Below are positions 7,602-11,647 of a stretch of DNA of 11,647 nt, in pieces. Numbering within the stretch: the first letter of the stretch is position 1; each line of letters starts with the position of its first letter. The stretch lies in the NCBI RefSeq assembly GCF_000613305.1, contig NZ_BAIO01000036.1, positions 1-11,647 on the forward strand, written 5' to 3'. The translations under genes were made by a program, and so were the position numbers. The DNA comes from Komagataeibacter kakiaceti JCM 25156 (GTDB taxonomy: Bacteria; Pseudomonadota; Alphaproteobacteria; Acetobacterales; Acetobacteraceae). Under the pieces are notes generated by a model that was not told where the DNA came from, made no database searches, and saw nothing but the letters and a program-made list of their open reading frames with translations.

Positions 7602-7701
7602 TGCTAAAAAAATAAAAGTTTTGGGGTGCCGTCTTTTTCCAAAAAGGCGGCGTTCCCTGAAGCTTTTTGAAAAAAGCTTCACCAAAAACTTCCTTATGAT
7701 T
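7602..7701 (+). repeat. Palindromic repeat, copy C (full length)
   Basis: Begins about 28 nt after the aldehyde dehydrogenase stop, in the same orientation as that gene. Outer arms are AAGTTTTGGGGTG and CACCAAAAACTT. Inside are two back-to-back hairpins: GCCGTCTTTTT (7628-7638) with AAAAAGGCGGC (7641-7651), one G-T type mismatch, loop CC; and GAAGCTTTTT (7659-7668) with AAAAAGCTTC (7671-7680), a perfect 10-bp stem with loop GA. Together they can fold as a three-way junction closed by the outer arms. Confidence 0.88.
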
Positions 7702-7733
7702 ACAGACCGACGACATGCGCAAATAATAAAGAG

Positions 7734-7777
7734 TAAAAAACATAAAACGCGCCACCCGTCGGTGCCCGGGTGGCGCG
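7734..7777 (-). terminator. Rho-independent terminator of the cyd operon
   Basis: Perfect 11-bp stem CGCGCCACCCG (7748-7758) and CGGGTGGCGCG (7767-7777) with an 8-nt loop, followed on the minus strand by TTTTATGTTTTTTA (7734-7747). It lies about 75 nt beyond the last cyd-operon gene and has no T-run in the plus direction, so it mainly serves the minus-strand operon. Confidence 0.88.
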
Positions 7778-7852
7778 CTTCGTATCATCGGCAGGGTGAT
7801 GCCGGGATACGGCGGCGGGCGTGAGATGAAGCAAGACCCACCGCCATCCATG

Positions 7853-7951
7853 TCATGGGAACCAACGCCGTCCGCAGCGGTAGGCAATCAGGTAAAGCCC
7901 CATGTAAATCATCGGAATGAAGAAAATGATCCGTTCAAGGTCACCCATCAT
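7853..7951 (-). CDS. 32-aa single-pass membrane microprotein at the end of the cyd operon
   Basis: Unrecognised tiny protein, MMGDLERIIFFIPMIYMGLY followed by LIAYRCGRRWFP. It has one hydrophobic helix (about residues 8-24) and a positively charged C-terminal tail (RCGRR), which predicts that the tail faces the cytoplasm. Its first ATG (7949-7951) begins 2 nt after the stop of the 65-aa gene, and GGGGAGA inside the end of that gene serves as the ribosome site, so translation is likely coupled. A second ATG follows directly. It is the last gene before the operon terminator. By position it may be an accessory subunit of cytochrome bd, as CydX and related small proteins are, but it lacks the CydX signature. 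Function is unproven. Confidence 0.6.
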   Translation of the reverse strand: MMGDLERIIFFIPMIYMGLYLIAYRCGRRWFP

Positions 7952-7953
7952 GG

Positions 7954-8151
7954 TCAGATCTCCCCATCGGGTGAAAGGCTGGACTGGGCATCAAGCATGA
8001 TCGCGCCAGCCCCGGAAATCAGGATGATCATGACCGTGCCGATCACCCATGCGAAATACCACGGCCCCTGATCCCCCACGAATACGGCGAACAGCAGGGA
8101 CACGACCAGAACCACGGCCAGACCGGCCAGACGCAGAAGCTTTGTCATCAC
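7954..8151 (-). CDS. 65-aa CydX-like small membrane protein of cytochrome bd
   Basis: Small inner-membrane protein with two hydrophobic segments (about residues 5-26 and 30-53). The second half, GPWYFAWVIGTVMIILISGA, resembles the short CydX/YbgT subunit, which begins MWYFAWILGT and stabilises the heme centres of cytochrome bd. Here that segment is preceded by an extra hydrophobic helix, so this looks like an extended CydX variant. The ATG at 8151 (or the next codon) follows GAGG after 5 nt and lies 10 nt downstream of cydB. It is translationally close to the 32-aa gene behind it. Assignment rests on the WYFAW-type motif and operon position. Confidence 0.68.
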   Translation of the reverse strand: MMTKLLRLAGLAVVLVVSLLFAVFVGDQGPWYFAWVIGTVMIILISGAGAIMLDAQSSLSPDGEI

Positions 8152-8161
8152 GACCTCGCAA

Positions 8162-9300
8162 TCAGTAGCTATGGGTGTCGTTCACGACATCGGCGGTATG
8201 GACCTTGCCGCGCATGACGTAATAACACCATGAAGTATAGGACAGGATGATCGGCACGAAGAGGCCCGCCACAACCAGCATGCAGCCAAGTCCATATTCA
8301 CTGGCGGTGCTGTTCCAGACCGTCAGGCTCTGATCCGGCGCGGTGGAAGACGGCATGAGGAACGGGAACATGGCGCAGCCAACCGTGGTGATGGTGCCAG
8401 CCCATGCCCCCAGCCCCAGCCACCAGCCCGCAACCGTACGACCAGACGCCAGCATGGCAACACCCGCCAGCATACAGCCCAGCCCCATAAGCGGCAGCAG
8501 CCACAGGGCGGGATGGGTGTGGAAGTTATGCATCCAGCCTCCTGCCACCATCGCCACCGACTGCCCGTATAACGGGTTGGCCGGCATGGCGGGGTTGACC
8601 GGGGCGGTCATGACAAAACCGGGCAGGAAACGTACCCACATACCACCGATAATAAACAGGATCGCCGCCAGCAGCCCCCCGCCCATGGCATAACGCCGGG
8701 CGCGCGACCAGATCGGGTCATCCGCCCGCAACATGAGCATGGCGCCCCCCTGATAGACACTCAGCCCGACGGACATAAGCCCGCACAGGATGGCGAACGG
8801 GTTGAGCAGGTAGGACAGGAAGGATTCATCCTGATAGTACTGCCCCGTCCAGCCAAAGTGGTAGCCCACCCCTTCCAGCACATTGCCGAAGGCCGCGCCA
8901 TAGATGAACATCGGCACGAAGCCCGACACCAGAAAGACCCAGTCCCAGCTTGCCCGCCAGAGCCGGCTATCCGCCTTGGAGCGGTATTCAAACGCCACCG
9001 GCCGCAGGATCATGCTGAACAGCAGCATGATCATGACCACGTAGAAGGTGGAGAACGACGTGCCATACAGCGTGGGAAAGGCCGCGAAAATCGCGCCGCC
9101 CCCCAGAATAAACCATACCTGGTTGCCATCCAATGGGGGCCGATGATGTTGAGCGCGGTACGCCGTTCGCCATCGTTACGGCCAACAAAGCGCAGCAGCG
9201 TACCCACGCCCATATCCATGCCGACCATGGTGCCCAGCCCGATGAACAGCACACCCAGCAGCGCCGCCCAGACCATTTTCAGTATCGCGTAAAGTTCCAT
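8162..9300 (-). pseudogene. cydB: Cytochrome bd ubiquinol oxidase subunit II, single-base frameshift
   Basis: Integral membrane subunit that pairs with CydA in the quinol:O2 oxidoreductase. The first frame gives MGVGTLLRFVGRNDGERRTA and LNIIGPHW, the second continues DGNQVWFILGGGAIFAAFP, FRPV-like RPVAFEYRSK, MWVRFLPGFV, AMFPFLMPSST and ends NDTHSY, all classic CydB. Adding one base near 9130 (CATTGGATGG to CATTGGGATGG, minus strand) restores GPHWDGNQVW, an almost invariant CydB motif, and a 379-residue protein, exactly the E. coli length. As given, the N-terminal piece runs out of frame and the gene would be null. The ATG at 9300 follows an AGGAAACGGAG ribosome site and lies 14 nt after cydA. 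The tight conservation on both sides of the break favours an assembly error over decay. Confidence 0.9.
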
Positions 9301-9314
9301 TTCTCCGTTTCCTG

Positions 9315-10925
9315 TCAGGAAGCCATGGGCCGCATGTCAAAGGCGGAAGCGCCGGGTGCGGCAGGTGTGTGCGGTTGGACGCCGTCATGCCCGGGGCCAA
9401 GACGGGCGAACTTGAACATGAGGTACAGTTCAGCCGCGATGAACACGCTGTAGAGCAGCACAAAGCCGACCAGCGAGAACACCATGTAGGACACGCCATG
9501 GCTGGAGGCCGACAGGAAGGTGGGCAGCCAGCCAAATACGGTCCAAGGCTGGCGGCCAGCTTCCGCCGTGATCCAGCCGAACTCGGTGGCCAGGACCGGC
9601 AGCGGGATCGACCACATGCACAGTTTCAGCAGCAGGCGGCTGCGTTCAAGCCGGCGCTTCAGGCTGAGATAGGCCGAAATGGCAAACAGCGCGAAAAACC
9701 ACAGCGACAGGAACACCATCAGCCGGAATGACCAGAACGTGACGAATACGTTGGGCAGGATATCGGGCTGCGTCGCGCGCACCACATCATCAATCCGGTC
9801 CGCGGGAATGGTCGTGACATCCTGACCCGGAGCATGGCGGGTTGCCAGCAGGCCGTAGCCCATGTCCTGCTCATGCGCGGTGAACCGGGCCAGATCCGTG
9901 CTGCTATGGGTGACGCCATAGCGGCGGAGCGCCGTAACCGCCTCGATCCCGGAGCGGATGCGCGGGCCTGCCTCATCCTCCAGTTCGTGCATGCCGGTAA
10001 TGGGCTGGTCAAACGTGTGGGTGATCAGCGGCGTCAGGACCAGCGGCACGCCAATTTCGTAATGGTTTTCCTGCTTGGCGTCATCTGGCAGGGCGGCGAC
10101 GATCCACGGCTCGAACGGCGGGTTGCTGGTATGCCACAGCCCTTCGATCGCGGCGATCTTGGTGGGCTGCTTTTCATAATCCAGACGCCCCAGCACGTCG
10201 CCCAGCGTAATGACGGCCACGGTGGAAATGATACCGAACAGGGCGGCCATGCGAAACGAACGCGCGGCAAACTGCCGGTACTGGCCCCGCAGCAGGTAAA
10301 AGGCGCTGATGCCCATGACAAACATGGCCGCCGAGACATAACCCGCCACCGAAGTATGCACGAACTTCGCCTGCGCATCGGGGTTGAAGACCAGATCGAC
10401 AAAGCTTTCGAACTGCATGCGCATGGTTTCAGGGTCGAAATGCGCGCCTTCGGGCACGTTCATCCCGGCATTGGCGATCAGGATCCACAGCGCCGACAGG
10501 TTGGACCCAAGGGCCACCAGATAGGTAACAGCCAGATGCGCCTGTTTGCTCAGCCGGTCCCAGCCAAAGAACATGAGGCCAACGAACGTGGACTCCATGA
10601 AAAAGGCCATCAGCCCTTCGATCGCCAGCGGCGTGCCAAACATATCCCCAAAGAAGTGAGAATACATGGACCAGTTGGTGCCGAACTCGAATTCCATGGT
10701 GATGCCGGTGGCCACACCAATGGCGAAGTTGATGCCGAACAGCCTGCCCCAGAACTGGGCCATGTCCCTGTATATCTGCCGGCCGGTCACGACGTACACC
10801 GTTTCCATGGCCGCCAGCATGAATGTCAGGCCCAGCGTAAGCGGCACGAACATGAAATGGTACAATGCCGTCAGCGCGAACTGGAAGCGCGACAGATCGA
10901 CGACATCGGGGTTAATGAATTCCAC
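9315..10925 (-). CDS. cydA: Cytochrome bd ubiquinol oxidase subunit I
   Basis: Membrane subunit carrying all three hemes; it oxidises quinol and reduces O2 to water without pumping protons. Numbered from GTG at 10925 (536 aa), the heme ligands are His23 (QFALTALYHF), His190 (KFVHTSVAGY) and Met403 (FWSFRLMV). The proton-path glutamates Glu103 and Glu111 are in LAIEGLMAFFMEST, quinol-loop Lys256 and Glu261 in PTKIAAIE, and GRQPW is at 457-461. The quinol loop is of the long (E. coli-like) type. I prefer GTG because AGGAG lies 8 nt upstream and MEFINPDVVDLSRF is a typical beginning; an ATG at 10955 would add 10 residues. Oddity: the loop normally reading NGWMQNPVG is NAGMNVPEG here (152-160). 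It lies 57 nt after cydC and 14 nt before cydB. Confidence 0.93.
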   Translation of the reverse strand: MEFINPDVVDLSRFQFALTALYHFMFVPLTLGLTFMLAAMETVYVVTGRQIYRDMAQFWGRLFGINFAIGVATGITMEFEFGTNWSMYSHFFGDMFGTPLAIEGLMAFFMESTFVGLMFFGWDRLSKQAHLAVTYLVALGSNLSALWILIANAGMNVPEGAHFDPETMRMQFESFVDLVFNPDAQAKFVHTSVAGYVSAAMFVMGISAFYLLRGQYRQFAARSFRMAALFGIISTVAVITLGDVLGRLDYEKQPTKIAAIEGLWHTSNPPFEPWIVAALPDDAKQENHYEIGVPLVLTPLITHTFDQPITGMHELEDEAGPRIRSGIEAVTALRRYGVTHSSTDLARFTAHEQDMGYGLLATRHAPGQDVTTIPADRIDDVVRATQPDILPNVFVTFWSFRLMVFLSLWFFALFAISAYLSLKRRLERSRLLLKLCMWSIPLPVLATEFGWITAEAGRQPWTVFGWLPTFLSASSHGVSYMVFSLVGFVLLYSVFIAAELYLMFKFARLGPGHDGVQPHTPAAPGASAFDMRPMAS

Positions 10926-10933
10926 CGTCAGGT

Positions 10934-10938
10934 CTCCT
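10934..10938 (-). promoter_or_regulatory. Ribosome binding site of cydA
   Basis: Minus-strand AGGAG with an 8-nt spacer to GTG at 10925. It selects this start over the upstream ATG at 10955, which has only a weak purine stretch. Confidence 0.6.
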
Positions 10939-10982
10939 GATTTCGGTATGGGCATGAGGGGATTTTTCCGGGTTTCAGGTCG

Positions 10983-11647
10983 TCATCGGGTCATCGCACC
11001 CTCCCCGACCTCATGAAACCGGCCCCCCTCGACACGCACCACCCGGTCCATCCGTGCCGCCACGGCAGGGTTATGGGTAATGCACATGATGGTTGTGCGT
11101 GATGGCAGGGCCTGTAGAAGCGCGGCCATCAGGCCGTGCTCGGTCCGCGCGTCCAGCCCTTCGGTCGGCTCATCAAGAATGACCCATTCCGGATTGCGCA
11201 GCACAATCCGGGCCACGGCCAGCCGCCGCGCCTGCCCGCCGGAAAGACGCAGGCCCCTTCCCCGATCAGGGTATCCAGACCGGCGGGTTCCGCCCGCACG
11301 AACGTATGCAGTTGCGCGACCCGCAGGGCCCGCCACATCGCCTCCTCCGTGGCGGTGGGACAGGCAATGGCCAGGTTGCGGCGGATACTGCCCATGAACA
11401 GGTGAAAGTCCTGCGCCACCACGCCAATATGCCGGGCCATGACATCCGCATCGACATCACGCAGGTCCACGCCGCCAAGGCGGGCCTGTCCTTCCTGATA
11501 GTCATGGAAACGGAAAAGCAGATTGACCAGCGTGCTCTTGCCCGCGCCGGAAGGCCCGATAATCGCCACACGCTCCCCCTGCCCGACTGACAGGTCCGCA
11601 TGCCGCAGCGCCCAGTGTTCCGCCCCCGGATAGCGCAGGCCGATACC
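10983..11647 (-). pseudogene. cydC: Thiol/glutathione ABC exporter ATP-binding subunit, 5' part outside window, frameshifted
   Basis: C-terminal nucleotide-binding domain of CydC, half of the CydDC ABC exporter that moves cysteine/glutathione to the periplasm and is needed to assemble cytochrome bd. In order: YPGAEHWALRHADL (A-loop region), Walker A GPSGAGKST, Q-loop VVAQDFHLF, signature LSGGQARRLAVARIVL, Walker B VILDEP followed by TEGLDARTE, which is a CydC hallmark, and a switch-region THNPAVAARMD. The frame breaks near 11254-11257: one more G in that run (minus strand) turns IGEGACVFP into IGEGGLRLSGGQ and restores the signature motif. The membrane domain lies beyond the right edge. Gene order cydC-cydA-cydB supports the name. 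Without repair, no ABC signature is made in the Walker A frame, so the exporter would be dead. Confidence 0.87.

Noticed and set aside
7628..7680. Inner hairpins of repeat copy C considered as ordinary rho-independent terminators
   Set aside because: The T and A runs lie inside the stems next to the loops rather than after a GC stem, so they do not fit the standard terminator. A different 3'-end role remains possible.
2724..7701. Repeats considered as a CRISPR array
   Set aside because: The three copies are kilobases apart, imperfect, about 70-100 bp long and in both orientations, with no regular spacers and no cas genes.
9834..10940. Long open frame (368 codons) on the plus strand opposite cydA
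   Set aside because: It is antisense to an unmistakable cydA and has Gln/His/Arg-rich composition typical of reversed high-GC coding DNA.

Overview
The window looks like chromosomal DNA from an acetic acid bacterium (Acetobacteraceae, most like Komagataeibacter/Gluconacetobacter). Evidence: high-GC genes separated by short AT-rich gaps, a cydDCAB-type quinol oxidase operon, an old-yellow-enzyme plus succinate-semialdehyde dehydrogenase pair, and a ~100-bp palindromic repeat with AAAGTTTTTGGTG-type ends. The taxon is an inference from protein resemblance and repeat style.

Layout. 1-762 (minus): the 5' part of a family 2 glycosyltransferase with one frameshift. 763-1446: about 680 bp without a recognisable gene; its middle is AT-rich and holds short palindromes. 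1447-2697 (plus): an MFS drug/arabinose-type exporter. 2834-4189 (minus): an 8-oxoguanine deaminase-like amidohydrolase, convergent with the exporter. 4585-4946 (minus): an HxlR-family regulator with a frameshift near its end. 5062-6186 and 6203-7573 (plus): an OYE-family ene-reductase and a succinate-semialdehyde dehydrogenase, apparently one operon divergent from the regulator. 7734-7777: a strong minus-strand terminator. 7853-11647 (minus): the end of a cytochrome bd operon in the order cydC (partial, frameshifted), cydA, cydB (frameshifted), a 65-aa CydX-like membrane protein and a 32-aa membrane microprotein.

How the genes work together. CydC is half of the CydDC exporter needed for cytochrome bd assembly; CydA and CydB form the oxidase, and the two small proteins probably sit in the same membrane complex. 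The HxlR/OYE/aldehyde dehydrogenase cluster resembles a cysteine-sensed electrophile or quinone response: a regulator with N-terminal cysteines faces genes that reduce activated alkenes and oxidise aldehydes.

Two things stand out. First, a three-copy palindromic repeat family (about 2724-2796, 4405-4500, 7602-7701) always follows a gene 3' end and is always oriented with that gene; one copy has a compensatory change in both arms of its outer stem. Second, four otherwise well-conserved genes each break at one missing base next to a short G/C run. This points to systematic under-calling of homopolymers in the assembly rather than four independent pseudogenes, although the sequence alone cannot settle it. 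I saw no CRISPR array, tRNA, rRNA or intact insertion sequence.
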